Positions 1-9,165 are shown, counted from the first letter of the stretch. The stretch: 64,000 nucleotides of DNA from Arthrobacter sp. UNC362MFTsu5.1 (GCF_000685965.1 NZ_JMLE01000005.1:156103-220102), one strand, 5' to 3'. Program-made: numbers and translations. Notes: a model not told the origin generated them from the letters alone.

Positions 1-31
1 CCCGGCTGGGTCCCTTTCTTATGTTGCTTCT

Positions 32-47
32 AGTGAATATTTTCACA
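32..47. promoter_or_regulatory. CRP/GlxR-like operator upstream of whiB1
   Basis: The dyad AGTGA-N6-TCACA lies 43 bases before the whiB1 start and matches nine of the ten fixed bases of the CRP consensus TGTGA-N6-TCACA. The surrounding 60 bases are AT-rich compared with the rest of the window. In Mycobacterium tuberculosis the cAMP receptor protein is known to bind the whiB1 promoter, so the same control is likely here; that part is inference. Confidence 0.65.
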
Positions 48-89
48 AGTGGCTAAAACGAGTTCCCAGGAATGGAGTGACTGATCAGC

Positions 90-338
90 ATGGATTGGCG
101 TAACCGCGCAGCGTGCCTCGACAAGGACCCGGAGCTGTTCTTCCCAGTAGGAAACACCGGGCCCGCTCTCCTGCAGATCGAGGAGGCCAAGAGTGTGTGC
201 CGCCGCTGTCCGGTGGTGGACACCTGCCTCCAGTGGGCCCTCGAATCGGGACAGGACGCCGGCGTCTGGGGCGGAATGAGTGAAGACGAGCGTCGTGCCC
301 TTAAGCGCCGTGCTGCACGCGCTCGCCGGGCCTCCTGA
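90..338 (+). CDS. whiB1: WhiB1-type iron-sulfur transcriptional regulator
   Basis: This 82-residue protein has the four cysteines that hold a 4Fe-4S cluster at positions 9, 37, 40 and 46, the GVWGG turn at 58-62, and a basic tail (KRRAARARR) thought to touch DNA. Length and sequence fit the WhiB1 branch, an essential, nitric-oxide-sensitive regulator that in mycobacteria binds the principal sigma factor SigA. The ATG at 90 gives the canonical MDW start; the nearest purine-rich stretch (GGAG) is 12 bases away, so ribosome binding is weak. It faces the kinase gene pdtaS, the same neighbour as in M. tuberculosis (Rv3219/Rv3220c). A CRP-like site precedes it and a strong hairpin follows it. Confidence 0.95.
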   Translation: MDWRNRAACLDKDPELFFPVGNTGPALLQIEEAKSVCRRCPVVDTCLQWALESGQDAGVWGGMSEDERRALKRRAARARRAS

Positions 339-368
339 CCGTCTGAACTTCCGGCCTCCGGCCAAAGT

Positions 369-404
369 GAAGCGGCCGCGGACTTCAGAGTCCGCGGCCG
401 CTTC
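369..404. terminator. Bidirectional hairpin between whiB1 and pdtaS
   Basis: A perfect 16-bp inverted repeat (369-384 with 389-404) closes on a four-base loop, TCAG. It lies between two convergent genes and could stop transcription from both sides. The T-rich flank is short. Confidence 0.8.
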
Positions 405-432
405 CTATTTAAAGGTCGTTAGGGTTTCACGG

Positions 433-1902
433 TCACCGTTTTTGCAGGTTCAGGACGATCTGCACAGCGGTGCCGCCACCCTCGCGGGGTTTCCACTGGA
501 TACTCCCGCCCAGCTCACTGGTGACGAGGGTCCTGACGATCTGCAATCCCAGGCCTTCAACATGTGGCGTTTCCGGAAGCCCGACACCGTCATCGGCCAC
601 CGTCACGGTCAGGAACTCGTCGCCGTCGTCGCCCTCCGATCGGTCGGCGAGAAGCCAGACGGTTCCGGTCCGTCCCTCCAGGCCGTGCTCGACGGCGTTG
701 GTCACGAGTTCGTTGATAACCAGGGCAAGCGGGGTGGCGAAGTCGCTGGGCAGTTCGCCGAACAGCCCGGACCTGGCGGTTTTGACCTGCTGCGACGGCG
801 AGGCGACCTCGGCGGACAGGCGGAACTGACGTCCGATCAGCTCGTCGAAGTCAACACTTTGCGTCAAACCCTGGGACAGCGTCTCATGGACCAAGGCAAT
901 CGTTGCGACTCTCCGCATCGCCTGCTCCAGGCCCTGCTTGGCCTCATCACTGACCATCCGGCGCGACTGCATTCGCAGCAACGCCGCGACAGTCTGAAGG
1001 TTGTTCTTGACCCGGTGGTGGATCTCCCGAATGGTGGCGTCCTTGGTCACAAGCTCCATTTCACGGCGGCGGAGCTCGGAGACGTCGCGGCAGAGCACCA
1101 GGGCTCCGAACCTTTGCTGCTCATCGCGCAACGGGATGGCCCTAAGTGAGAGGCTGACTCCGCGGGATTCGATTTCGCTCCGCCACGGCATCCGGCCGGT
1201 GACCACGAGCGGCAGCGTTTCATCCACCATGCGGCGGTCCCGCAGCAGTCCCGCCGTGACCTCGGCGAGCGACCTGCCTTCAAGGGATTCACCGTCACCC
1301 AGGCGCCGGAATGCGGAGACGCCGTTGGGGCTTGCGTACTGCACAATCCCGTCTGCGTCGAGCCGGATCAGCCCGTCTCCCACGCGCGGCGCGCCGCGGC
1401 GGGATCCGGTGGGCGAGGCGAAGTCGGGCCACAGTCCGAGCGTTCCCATCCGGAGAAGGTCATAGGCGCACTGCCTGTACGTCAGTTCGAGCCTGGACGG
1501 CATCCGTGAACTGGACAAGTCCATGTGTGTGGTCACGACAGCGAGCGTCCGGCCGTTCCTGACCATGGGGACAGCCTCGACGCGGAGGGCCATGTCGCTG
1601 CTCCAGTTGGTCTCGCTGGAGCGCTCAATGGTCCGGCTGCTCCACGCCTTATCAACCAGCGGCTGCAGATCCGACCTGATCCCCTCCCCCACGAAGTCGG
1701 TGTGGAACACCGTGTGCGTGGTGGAGGGGCGGACGTGGGCCAAGGCCACGTAGCCGAACTCAGGATGCGGAAACCACAAGGCAAGGTCAGCGAAGGCGAG
1801 GTCGGCGACCATCTGCCAGTCGCCCACCAGGAGGTGAAGCCACTCGGCATCCCCCGGCCCAAAATCAGCGTGTTCCCTGATGGGGTCCGTAAAGATTGCC
1901 AC
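433..1902 (-). CDS. pdtaS: PdtaS-type sensor histidine kinase
   Basis: This is a 489-residue soluble histidine kinase. An N-terminal GAF-like sensor spans about residues 1-150 and a PAS domain about 170-280. A HisKA_2 dimerisation domain follows with the motif EIHHRVKNNLQ; the phosphorylated histidine is probably H296. The ATPase domain has an N-box (ELVTNAVEHG, about 398-407) and a G-box (DDGVGLPE, about 437-444). I see no membrane segment. In mycobacteria PdtaS signals to PdtaR, an antiterminator-type regulator that binds RNA; no PdtaR gene lies in this window. It starts 33 bases after the stop of the glutamate dehydrogenase gene and may be transcribed with it. Confidence 0.92.
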   Translation of the reverse strand: MAIFTDPIREHADFGPGDAEWLHLLVGDWQMVADLAFADLALWFPHPEFGYVALAHVRPSTTHTVFHTDFVGEGIRSDLQPLVDKAWSSRTIERSSETNWSSDMALRVEAVPMVRNGRTLAVVTTHMDLSSSRMPSRLELTYRQCAYDLLRMGTLGLWPDFASPTGSRRGAPRVGDGLIRLDADGIVQYASPNGVSAFRRLGDGESLEGRSLAEVTAGLLRDRRMVDETLPLVVTGRMPWRSEIESRGVSLSLRAIPLRDEQQRFGALVLCRDVSELRRREMELVTKDATIREIHHRVKNNLQTVAALLRMQSRRMVSDEAKQGLEQAMRRVATIALVHETLSQGLTQSVDFDELIGRQFRLSAEVASPSQQVKTARSGLFGELPSDFATPLALVINELVTNAVEHGLEGRTGTVWLLADRSEGDDGDEFLTVTVADDGVGLPETPHVEGLGLQIVRTLVTSELGGSIQWKPREGGGTAVQIVLNLQKR

Positions 1903-1935
1903 TACACCTCCAGATTCGACGCAAGGAACGGATCC

Positions 1936-4900
1936 CTAGCGCCGGACGATTGACCTCAAGAGCCTCAATGCTACCGACAGTGACGCCATATCGTCCGCTT
2001 CGAGCGAGTTGACCTCCTCAAACATGCTCCTGGCACGGCCGAGCTGTTCGGCATTCAGGCCTTCCCACTCCAGTACCCGCTCCTCCGCGGGGGTTCCGGG
2101 CGACGTCGATTCAAGCACCGACGTCGTAATGTCCGAAATGGTGGAGTAGAGGTCATCACGCAAGGCGGCGCGGGCCAGCGCCTGCCAGCGGTCGCGGCGC
2201 GGGAGTTTGGTGATGCGTTCCAGGAGGGAATCGACGTGGAAGCGGTCGAACACCGTGTAATACACGTGTGCGATGTCTTCCACCGGCTCCGCATTGATGT
2301 GGGCGATCTTGGCAATGTCGAGCAGTACGAAGCTTTCGAACAGTTCGGCCCAGCGATGGGCGAGATCCTCCGGAAGCTCCCAGCTGCGGGCCTTGTCCAG
2401 CCATGCAGCCACCCGGGCGCGGTCCTCGCCGCGCAGGTAATCGAGGAGCCGTGCCCGCATCGGATCCATCAGCGGCTTGAACTCAGCCACGATTTCGGAG
2501 ATCGGCCGGGAAGCGTTGCCCTGGCCGATCACCCAGCGGACAGCCCGGTCCAGGAGCCGGCGGATGTCCAGGTGGACGGTGCTCCAGTGCTCGGTGGGGA
2601 AGGAGGCCGGCAGTTCGTTGAGCTCGCCGACCATGATGTCCAGCTCGTAGATTTCGCGGAGGGCCACAAACGCCTTGGCCACCGCGGCTTCGTTGGCTGA
2701 TGTCTCTTCGATGGTGCGGAAGGCAAACGTGATGCCGCCAAGGTTGATCATGTCGTTGGCCACGACCGTGGCGATGATCTCGCGCCGCAGCGGATGGCTG
2801 TCGAGCTCGACGTCGAACCTCTCCCTCAGCTGCTTCGGGAAATAGGAGCGCAGCGTCTGCCTGAACCACGGATCGTCGGCGAGATCGCTCTCACGCAGAG
2901 CCGTTGCAAGTTCGATCTTGGCATAGGCCGCCAGCACCGAGAGTTCCGGCGACGTCAGCCCCTGCCCCTGGGCCAGGCGTTCCCGGAGGGTCGCGGTTGT
3001 GGGCAGCGCTTCGAGCTCGCGCTTGAGGTCGGCGGACTTCTCCAGCCAGTCCATCAGCCGTTCGTAGCTGGGGCTCCACTCCGCCACCCGGATACGGTCA
3101 TTGAGGAGCAGGATGTTCTGGTCAATGTTGTCTTCCAGGACGAGCCGCCCGACTTCATCCGTCATGGACGCCAGGAAATCGGCCCGCTCGGCGGACTCGA
3201 GCTTGCCCGCGGCGACCATCCGGTCGACGAAGATCTTGATGTTGACCTCGTGGTCCGAGCAGTCGACTCCGGCCGAGTTGTCGATGGCGTCCGTGTTCAG
3301 AATGACACCCTGAAGTGCTGCCTCAATGCGTCCGCGCTGGGTCATGCCCAGGTTTCCGCCTTCGCCGACCACCTTGACGCGGAGGTCACGCCCGTCAACG
3401 CGGATAGCGTCGTTGGCCTTGTCCCCCACCTCTGCATGCGTTTCGGTGCTTGCCTTGACGTAGGTTCCGATGCCGCCGTTGTACAGCAGATCGGCAGGCG
3501 CCAGGAGAATCGCGCGAAGGAGCTCAGGCGGGCTCAGCTCGGATGTGCCGTCCGGGAGTCCCAGGGCCGTCCGCACCTGGTCGGAGACAGGAATGGACTT
3601 GGCCTGCCGTCCGTACACGCCGCCGCCTTCGCTGATCAGGGCCTTGTCGTAGTCATCCCAGGAGGACCGCGGCAGGTTGAACAGCCTCAGCCGCTCTTCG
3701 TAGGACGCCGCCTCGTCTGGATTCGGATCCAGGAAGATGTGGCGGTGGTCGAACGCGGCCAGCAGCCGGATGTGCTTCGACAGCAGCATGCCGTTGCCAA
3801 AGACGTCCCCGGACATGTCACCGACGCCCACCACGGTGAACGGCTCCGACTGCGTGTCAAGGTCGAGTTCGCTGAAGTGGCGCTTGACCGATTCCCACGC
3901 GCCCCGGGCAGTGATCCCCATGGCTTTGTGGTCGTAGCCCACGGACCCGCCTGAAGCAAAGGCATCCCCGAGCCAGAAGCCGTATTCCGCCGAGAGCCCG
4001 TTGGCGATGTCCGAAAAGGTTGCGGTTCCCTTGTCTGCTGCGACAACCAGGTAATTGTCGTTGTCGTCGTAGCGGACGACGTCGGCCGGCGGAACCACAG
4101 CTTCACCGTCCGGCGTGGTGATCAGGTTGTCCGTCAGGTCCAGCAGGCCCCGGATGAATGTCTTGTAGCTTTCCACGCCCTCCGCCATCCACGCGGTCCT
4201 GTCAGCGGCAGGATCCGGGAGCTGCTTGGCGAAGAATCCGCCCTTGGCGCCGGTGGGCACAATGACGGCGTTTTTGACAGTCTGCGCCTTAACAAGGCCA
4301 AGGATTTCGGTCCGGAAGTCCTCACGCCGGTCGGACCAGCGCAGCCCGCCGCGGGCCACCTTGCCGAAGCGGAGGTGCACGCCCTCCACCCTGGGCGAGT
4401 ACACCCAGATTTCAAACATGGGTCGCGGGAAGGCCAGCCCGTCGATGGCGGCAGGATTTAGCTTGAAGCTCAGGTACGGCTTCTGCTGATAGAAGTTCGT
4501 CCGGAGCGTGGCCTCGATGAGGTTCGCGAAAGTCCGGAGCACGCGGTCGGCGTCCAGGGTGGCAACCTGTTCAATGGCGGCCGCCAGCTGCGCGCGGACG
4601 GTGGCTTGGCGCTCCGCCCGGACGTCGTCCTCGAGTGCGGGGTCAAACCGTGCCGCGAAGAGCGCCACGAGCGAACGTGTCACGTCGGGATTTGCCAGGA
4701 GCGTGTCAGCGATGAATCCGAACGAATTTGTGTTGCCCATCTGACGCATGTACTTCGCATACGCGCGGAGAACCACAATCTGGCGCCACGGCATGCGCTC
4801 GCGCAGGACCAGGCGGTCGAAGCTGTCCGACTCGACGTCGCCGGAAACGGCGGCGCCGAAAGCCTCCGCCAACAGCTGGCCCGTCGCGAGGGGAGCAACA

Positions 4901-6789
4901 CCGGAGGGGTACTTCAGGCCCAGGTCGTACAGGAAGAAGTCCCGTTTGTCGGCCGTCTCGATTTCGAAGGGCCTCTCGTCGAGCACTTCGAGCCCCAGGT
5001 TGTGAAAGAACGGCAGGATCTGGCTGAGGCTCTTCGGCTCCAGCATGTAGAGCTTAACGCGGGCGTCCTCTTCGAGTGTTGCCCCTGCGCCCTCGGGCAG
5101 GTACACGTGCACGCCGGGCTTTTCGAGCCGCCCCTTTTCGGTCGGTTCGGCTGCGGAGCCGTACTTCTCAAAGCGCGCAATGTCCGTCAGCGCATCTTCA
5201 ACCTCGTAGTCCACCCGGTAGCTGGCCGGGAAGGCCTCGGCCCAGGCAGAGGCAATCGCCTTGTTGTCGCCGTTGGCGCCACTGGCACGAAGCACTTCCG
5301 TGATGCCCTCGCTCCATGAACGCGCGGCCCGGACAAGCCTCTTCTCCAGTTCCTCGACATTGACGTCGCTGACGTCTGCGTCCTTCGGAAGCCGGATCCG
5401 GAAGAAGAGCCTGGCCAGCGCGGATTCGGTCATCCTGGCTTCGTAGTCAATGGAGACGGCGTGAAATGTCTCGCGGAGCTCCTGCTCGATGCGGAGGCGC
5501 ACGTTGGTGGTGTAGCGGTCGCGGGGAAGGTACACGAGTGCGGACATGAACCGGCCGTAGATGTCGGGCCTCAGGAACAAGCGCGTGCGCCGCCGCTCCT
5601 GCAGTCTTTGAATGCCTGTTGCCGTCGCGGCGAGGTCGGAAACCTCGATCTGGAACAGTTCATCGCGGGGGTAGGTTTCGAGGATACCCAGCAGGTCTTT
5701 GCCCGAGTGGGAATGCGGCGGGAACCCGGCGCTGCGCAGGACGGCTTCGACCTTCTCGCGGACAATCGGAATGTTCCGAACCGACCCCGCGTAGGCGCTG
5801 GTGGCGAAGAGGCCGATGAACCGCTGCTCGCCGTTGACGTTGCCGGCGGCGTCGAAGCTCTTCACACCGATGTAGTCGAGGTAGGCCGGGCGGTGCACTG
5901 TCGAGCGGGAGTTGGCTTTGGTGATCACCAGAGCGCGCTTTTCCCGCGCTTTCCTCCGGCCGGCGACGGTGAGGTGCTGGACGTGGTGCCCGTCCGCGCC
6001 GCTGCGCAGCAGTCCGAGTCCGCTTTCCTCCCGCAGTTCCAGGACGTCCTCGCCGGACTCAGTGACCAGGTCATATTCCCGGTAGCCGAGGAAGGTGAAG
6101 TTTCCGTCATCGAGCCACCGGAGGAGGTCCTGGGCCTGGCGAAGTTCCTCGATCTGGGAGGCATTGGCCACGTTGTCCAGGCCCTGGGCGATCTGCAGGG
6201 CCTTGTTGCGCATTTTCGGCCAGTCTTCAACGGCCGCCCGCACATCGCCGAGCACGCGTTCAACGCCTTCGATGAGCCGCGCCTGCGCTTCCTCACTGGC
6301 AAGGCCGATTTCGACGGCGATCCAGGACTCCATGTGCGAGGCGTTGTCACCCTGGGCAATCAGGTGCGACAGGCTTGGCATTGCGGCAGTGTCACCGCTG
6401 GAGATGCCGATGCTGGACGGAACCCTGTCCACCTTCGTCAGCCGGGAGGTTTCGCGGTTGCGCGTGACGACGAACAGCGGGTGGAGGACAAGGTGGATTG
6501 CCGAGTTCTGGCGAACGAGCTCGGCGTTGACGGAGTCCACCAGAAACGGCATGTCGTCCGTGACGATATACACGACGCTGCAGTCCGATTCGTCCACGAT
6601 CCTGATGTTGGCCGTGCCCGGTCTGCGGACAGCGGCAACTTCGCGGTGGGTCTCGGCGCGGGCGGCCAGGACGTCCGGGGAATACGCCCGGGAATCCTCC
6701 TCCGCGAGATGCTCGTAATAGTCTCCGAAGTACCCTTCACGGGCTCCGAGCAAAACGGACTGATCCTCCACATTGGAGCCAGACGACAT
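1936..6789 (-). CDS. gdh: NAD-specific glutamate dehydrogenase, large 180-kDa type
   Basis: This enzyme oxidises glutamate to 2-oxoglutarate with NAD and mainly serves glutamate catabolism. At about 1617 residues it fits the large GDH class (L_180) of actinobacteria and proteobacteria, far longer than the 450-residue hexameric enzymes. The N-terminal half holds ACT-like regulatory regions. The catalytic core in the second half includes RGGLRWSDRREDFRTE and, next to the active site, PTGAKGGFFAK. I chose the ATG at 6789 because GGAGG lies nine bases before it; an in-frame TTG at 6795 would leave only three bases to that site. It stands alone, with pdtaS closely downstream. Confidence 0.95.
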   Translation of the reverse strand: MSSGSNVEDQSVLLGAREGYFGDYYEHLAEEDSRAYSPDVLAARAETHREVAAVRRPGTANIRIVDESDCSVVYIVTDDMPFLVDSVNAELVRQNSAIHLVLHPLFVVTRNRETSRLTKVDRVPSSIGISSGDTAAMPSLSHLIAQGDNASHMESWIAVEIGLASEEAQARLIEGVERVLGDVRAAVEDWPKMRNKALQIAQGLDNVANASQIEELRQAQDLLRWLDDGNFTFLGYREYDLVTESGEDVLELREESGLGLLRSGADGHHVQHLTVAGRRKAREKRALVITKANSRSTVHRPAYLDYIGVKSFDAAGNVNGEQRFIGLFATSAYAGSVRNIPIVREKVEAVLRSAGFPPHSHSGKDLLGILETYPRDELFQIEVSDLAATATGIQRLQERRRTRLFLRPDIYGRFMSALVYLPRDRYTTNVRLRIEQELRETFHAVSIDYEARMTESALARLFFRIRLPKDADVSDVNVEELEKRLVRAARSWSEGITEVLRASGANGDNKAIASAWAEAFPASYRVDYEVEDALTDIARFEKYGSAAEPTEKGRLEKPGVHVYLPEGAGATLEEDARVKLYMLEPKSLSQILPFFHNLGLEVLDERPFEIETADKRDFFLYDLGLKYPSGVAPLATGQLLAEAFGAAVSGDVESDSFDRLVLRERMPWRQIVVLRAYAKYMRQMGNTNSFGFIADTLLANPDVTRSLVALFAARFDPALEDDVRAERQATVRAQLAAAIEQVATLDADRVLRTFANLIEATLRTNFYQQKPYLSFKLNPAAIDGLAFPRPMFEIWVYSPRVEGVHLRFGKVARGGLRWSDRREDFRTEILGLVKAQTVKNAVIVPTGAKGGFFAKQLPDPAADRTAWMAEGVESYKTFIRGLLDLTDNLITTPDGEAVVPPADVVRYDDNDNYLVVAADKGTATFSDIANGLSAEYGFWLGDAFASGGSVGYDHKAMGITARGAWESVKRHFSELDLDTQSEPFTVVGVGDMSGDVFGNGMLLSKHIRLLAAFDHRHIFLDPNPDEAASYEERLRLFNLPRSSWDDYDKALISEGGGVYGRQAKSIPVSDQVRTALGLPDGTSELSPPELLRAILLAPADLLYNGGIGTYVKASTETHAEVGDKANDAIRVDGRDLRVKVVGEGGNLGMTQRGRIEAALQGVILNTDAIDNSAGVDCSDHEVNIKIFVDRMVAAGKLESAERADFLASMTDEVGRLVLEDNIDQNILLLNDRIRVAEWSPSYERLMDWLEKSADLKRELEALPTTATLRERLAQGQGLTSPELSVLAAYAKIELATALRESDLADDPWFRQTLRSYFPKQLRERFDVELDSHPLRREIIATVVANDMINLGGITFAFRTIEETSANEAAVAKAFVALREIYELDIMVGELNELPASFPTEHWSTVHLDIRRLLDRAVRWVIGQGNASRPISEIVAEFKPLMDPMRARLLDYLRGEDRARVAAWLDKARSWELPEDLAHRWAELFESFVLLDIAKIAHINAEPVEDIAHVYYTVFDRFHVDSLLERITKLPRRDRWQALARAALRDDLYSTISDITTSVLESTSPGTPAEERVLEWEGLNAEQLGRARSMFEEVNSLEADDMASLSVALRLLRSIVRR

Positions 6790-6846
6790 CGACAAACGCC
6801 TCCATCACAAGTTCATGGCTGCCTCATTGCAGCCCTTATGGCGAGC

Positions 6847-8157
6847 CTAGCCCTTTAGGTGTCGCTTCGCTGTGGAAGAAAAGACAGAGGATCTGCGTTT
6901 TTGCTGGGCAGGTGCACAAACCAATTCGGCAATGGCCTGGCGAAGTCCGGACTCGGGTGCAGCCTCCAGCAGAAGGCTCCCGGCGATGAGCGCCGCATCA
7001 CTTGCTGCACTGTCTGCCGGGAGGAATGCGAAGATCCCTTCTGACGGCCCGTACCTTTCCCATGCCTCGCGCAGCTGGCGCTCGGGGAAGCGTCCGGCGG
7101 CCGCGGCCCGAACCTTGTTCAGAACCACCTTCGGTGAAGCCTGCGGAACCGCTGCCTCGAGTTCAGAAAGGCCGCGGACGAGTCGCGGCACGCCGATGGA
7201 GTCGGCCGATCCCACGGCATAGACGGTGTCTGCAAGCTCGAGGCTCCGAAGCGTGGCGGCATTCCTGCGTGGAGCCATGGTGTCAAAGCTGAGTTCCTCG
7301 TCCGCTTCGAGGCAGAAGCCGGCATCCACTACGACGAAGTCCGCCACCTCCCTGGCCTTCTCAAACACAACACCCAGGGCTGCTGCGCGCAATTCCGTCC
7401 AGCGATCCGCACGTGTGATGCCTGTCAGGATCCGGAGCGTCCCGGACTTGAGGACGACGGGTGTGGCAATTTTCAGGAGCGCGCCGGCATCCAGTTGTCC
7501 GAGGTCGGCCAGCCGGCATGCCTGGGCGAGACCTGCGGATTCATCCAGCAGCCCCAGCATGCCCGCGACGCTGGCGCCATAGCTGTCGGCGTCAATCAGA
7601 AGAACCGAATTGCCTGCAGCGGCCAGTTCACCGGCCACATTGACGGCCAGCAGAGTCCGGCCGGGGGAACCCGTGGGACCCCAGACAGTGATGACCTGTC
7701 CGCTGCCGGACGGTTCTTCCGGGACGGGATCGATCTCCTCCGGCACGGTCCGGATGGCGGCACCCGTGTCCGCGAATCCACTGTCCCGCCCCTGAAACGG
7801 CGCGGGACTGGCCCACCGAGCAACCGCGCCTGAGATCCTGCCCGCAAGTGCTGCCGAGTCAACCCCCGCCGGCGCTGCCGTGACACCGATCGCTGTCAGC
7901 CTCGCCGTTTCTTCTGCGCTGTCCGTCAATGCGATGACGACGACGCCCACAGCGGTGAGCCGGTCAACGAGCGAGGCCGTCAGTTCGTCACTGCCCTCCG
8001 CGACAACGGCCGCCCGGGCGAGGCCGCTCTGGCAAGCAGCCAGCAGCTCTGTCAGCTCCGAGCATCTCCTCACGACGGTGACCGGTCCATGGAGGCGTTC
8101 AAGGCCGCCGACCAGGTCCTCCCGGGACTGGCCCACCGTGACGACCGGAATACTCAT
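6847..8157 (-). CDS. CpaE/TadZ-like MinD-family ATPase with degenerate P-loop
   Basis: This 436-residue protein has an N-terminal receiver-like region (about 1-115), a linker rich in acidic residues and proline, and a MinD/ParA fold from about 153. The deviant Walker A site reads GPTGSPGRT (160-168): the usual catalytic lysine is arginine (R167) and the signature lysine is threonine (T162). A D-A-D motif sits at 189-191. Such proteins place Tad/Flp pilus machinery at the membrane. Here no secretin, CpaF ATPase, TadB/C or pilin gene is nearby, so the role is unknown. It overlaps the SAF-domain gene by an ATGA, so the two are translationally coupled. Confidence 0.8.
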   Translation of the reverse strand: MSIPVVTVGQSREDLVGGLERLHGPVTVVRRCSELTELLAACQSGLARAAVVAEGSDELTASLVDRLTAVGVVVIALTDSAEETARLTAIGVTAAPAGVDSAALAGRISGAVARWASPAPFQGRDSGFADTGAAIRTVPEEIDPVPEEPSGSGQVITVWGPTGSPGRTLLAVNVAGELAAAGNSVLLIDADSYGASVAGMLGLLDESAGLAQACRLADLGQLDAGALLKIATPVVLKSGTLRILTGITRADRWTELRAAALGVVFEKAREVADFVVVDAGFCLEADEELSFDTMAPRRNAATLRSLELADTVYAVGSADSIGVPRLVRGLSELEAAVPQASPKVVLNKVRAAAAGRFPERQLREAWERYGPSEGIFAFLPADSAASDAALIAGSLLLEAAPESGLRQAIAELVCAPAQQKRRSSVFSSTAKRHLKG

Positions 8158-8795
8158 GACGTTCCGCCCGGGTTCCAGACCACCGAAATCCTCGCCTTGT
8201 TCGCTTGGGCACCCAGCAGCCTTGGCATCTGCTCGTCAGTGACAAGGACCATGACCACCGTGGAGCGTGACGATCCCAGTGTGGTCGAACCCGGGGTGAC
8301 TTCAGCGATCTCGGCCCCTGGAAGCAGCAACTTCGGCTCGCTGAAGCCGTTGCGGGCATCAGGCAGGGCCACCCAGACGTCAACCCGTGATCCAGCCGCG
8401 GCCTGTTCCGGCAGGGCTTCGTCGATAGTAATTGCGACCGGCTTACGGTTCAGCACATCGGACTTGCCAAGGCTTCCCCGAGGGACCAACTGGTCCGGAC
8501 CGATCCGCTGTACAGCGACCATGCCTTCGGGAAGTCCCGCCTCTGCGGTGACATAGTGGGATTCCACGTCGCCGAGCCTGACCTTCACTCGGTTGACGTT
8601 TTCGGCAGTGAGTTTTTCACCCACGGCGATCTGGCCCTTTGCCGCAAACACCTCGGTGGTCTGATCGGCGGCCCCGACCAGCGATACAACACCGGCCACG
8701 GAGGCCAGGACCAGCAGGAACCCGAGAAGGAGCCGCGGATCTTTCCAAGACGGCTTTTTGAGCCTGACTGCAGTGGCCGTCGTACCTGAACTCAC
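8154..8795 (-). CDS. SAF-domain membrane protein (CpaB/RcpC-like)
   Basis: The protein has 213 residues if it starts at the GTG at 8795, which has GGGGGAG seven bases upstream; an in-frame TTG at 8876 would add 27 residues but lacks a comparable ribosome site. After a short basic cytoplasmic tail there is one membrane segment (LLLGFLLVLASVAGVVSLVG). A SAF domain follows outside the membrane, the fold found in CpaB/RcpC and flagellar FlgA. It probably binds cell-wall sugar or assembles a surface structure; this is inference. It is the first gene of a two-gene operon with the CpaE-like ATPase. Confidence 0.8.
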   Translation of the reverse strand: MSSGTTATAVRLKKPSWKDPRLLLGFLLVLASVAGVVSLVGAADQTTEVFAAKGQIAVGEKLTAENVNRVKVRLGDVESHYVTAEAGLPEGMVAVQRIGPDQLVPRGSLGKSDVLNRKPVAITIDEALPEQAAAGSRVDVWVALPDARNGFSEPKLLLPGAEIAEVTPGSTTLGSSRSTVVMVLVTDEQMPRLLGAQANKARISVVWNPGGTS

Positions 8796-8872
8796 GTACC
8801 CGCTCCCCCCATCGGTGCCGACGGACTGGTTGATGCGCCGGACTACCTCATTGTTACGGCAAACGGGCCTGA

Positions 8873-8902
8873 TCAAAAGTCAAAAGAACAAACAACGTCA
8901 AA
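8873..8902. promoter_or_regulatory. TCAAA/ACAAA repeats between the SAF gene and the BldC-like gene
   Basis: TCAAA occurs at 8873, 8880 and 8898, with ACAAA at 8888, spaced 7, 8 and 10 bases. This short AT-rich patch sits between two divergent genes, and the same pentamer dominates the upstream region of the LysM gene. It could be an operator for the small helix-turn-helix protein encoded at 8950, which is inference. Confidence 0.4.
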
Positions 8903-8949
8903 CTGTGGATAACAGCACCACCCGACGCCAATGGTGGCAAAATAGAAGC

Positions 8950-9165
8950 ATGCCCCGATTCCTCACCCTCGCAGACGTAGCCGAACAGCTGCAGATCAAC
9001 TCCCCGGCGGCCTATGCGCTGGTGCGCAGCGGCGAACTCAAAGCCATCCAGGTGGGCGGCCGCGGACAGTGGCGCGTGGAAGAAAAGATGCTGGAACAGT
9101 ACATCGAAGAGCGGTACGCGGAAGCCGAGCGCATGATCCAGGAAGCCAAGTCCAAGTCAGTCTGA
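8950..9165 (+). CDS. Small BldC/excisionase-like helix-turn-helix protein
   Basis: This 71-residue protein is almost entirely one MerR-type winged helix-turn-helix: LTLADVAEQLQI, then AAYALVRSGELKAIQVGGRGQWRV, then a C-terminal helix. Excisionase and BldC families share this fold. No recombinase or phage gene is near, so a chromosomal regulator is more likely than a true excisionase. The ATG at 8950 is preceded by CAAAAT exactly six bases upstream and has no ribosome site, which fits a leaderless mRNA. It lies between two gene groups whose upstream regions carry TCAAA repeats. Confidence 0.85.
   Translation: MPRFLTLADVAEQLQINSPAAYALVRSGELKAIQVGGRGQWRVEEKMLEQYIEERYAEAERMIQEAKSKSV

Noticed and set aside
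6817..6834. Small hairpin (six pairs) between the CpaE-like and glutamate dehydrogenase genes
   Set aside because: Too short and without a T-tract to call a terminator.
5461..6858. Long open frame on the plus strand opposite the glutamate dehydrogenase gene
   Set aside because: It mirrors the codon structure of a high-GC gene on the other strand and resembles no family; many such frames occur in the window.
6847..8795. A complete Tad/Flp pilus locus
   Set aside because: Only CpaE- and CpaB-like genes are present; secretin, CpaF, TadB/C, pilin and peptidase genes are missing.
8950..9165. A phage excisionase or integrated element
   Set aside because: No integrase, attachment repeats, tRNA target or phage genes nearby; the fold is shared with chromosomal BldC-type regulators.
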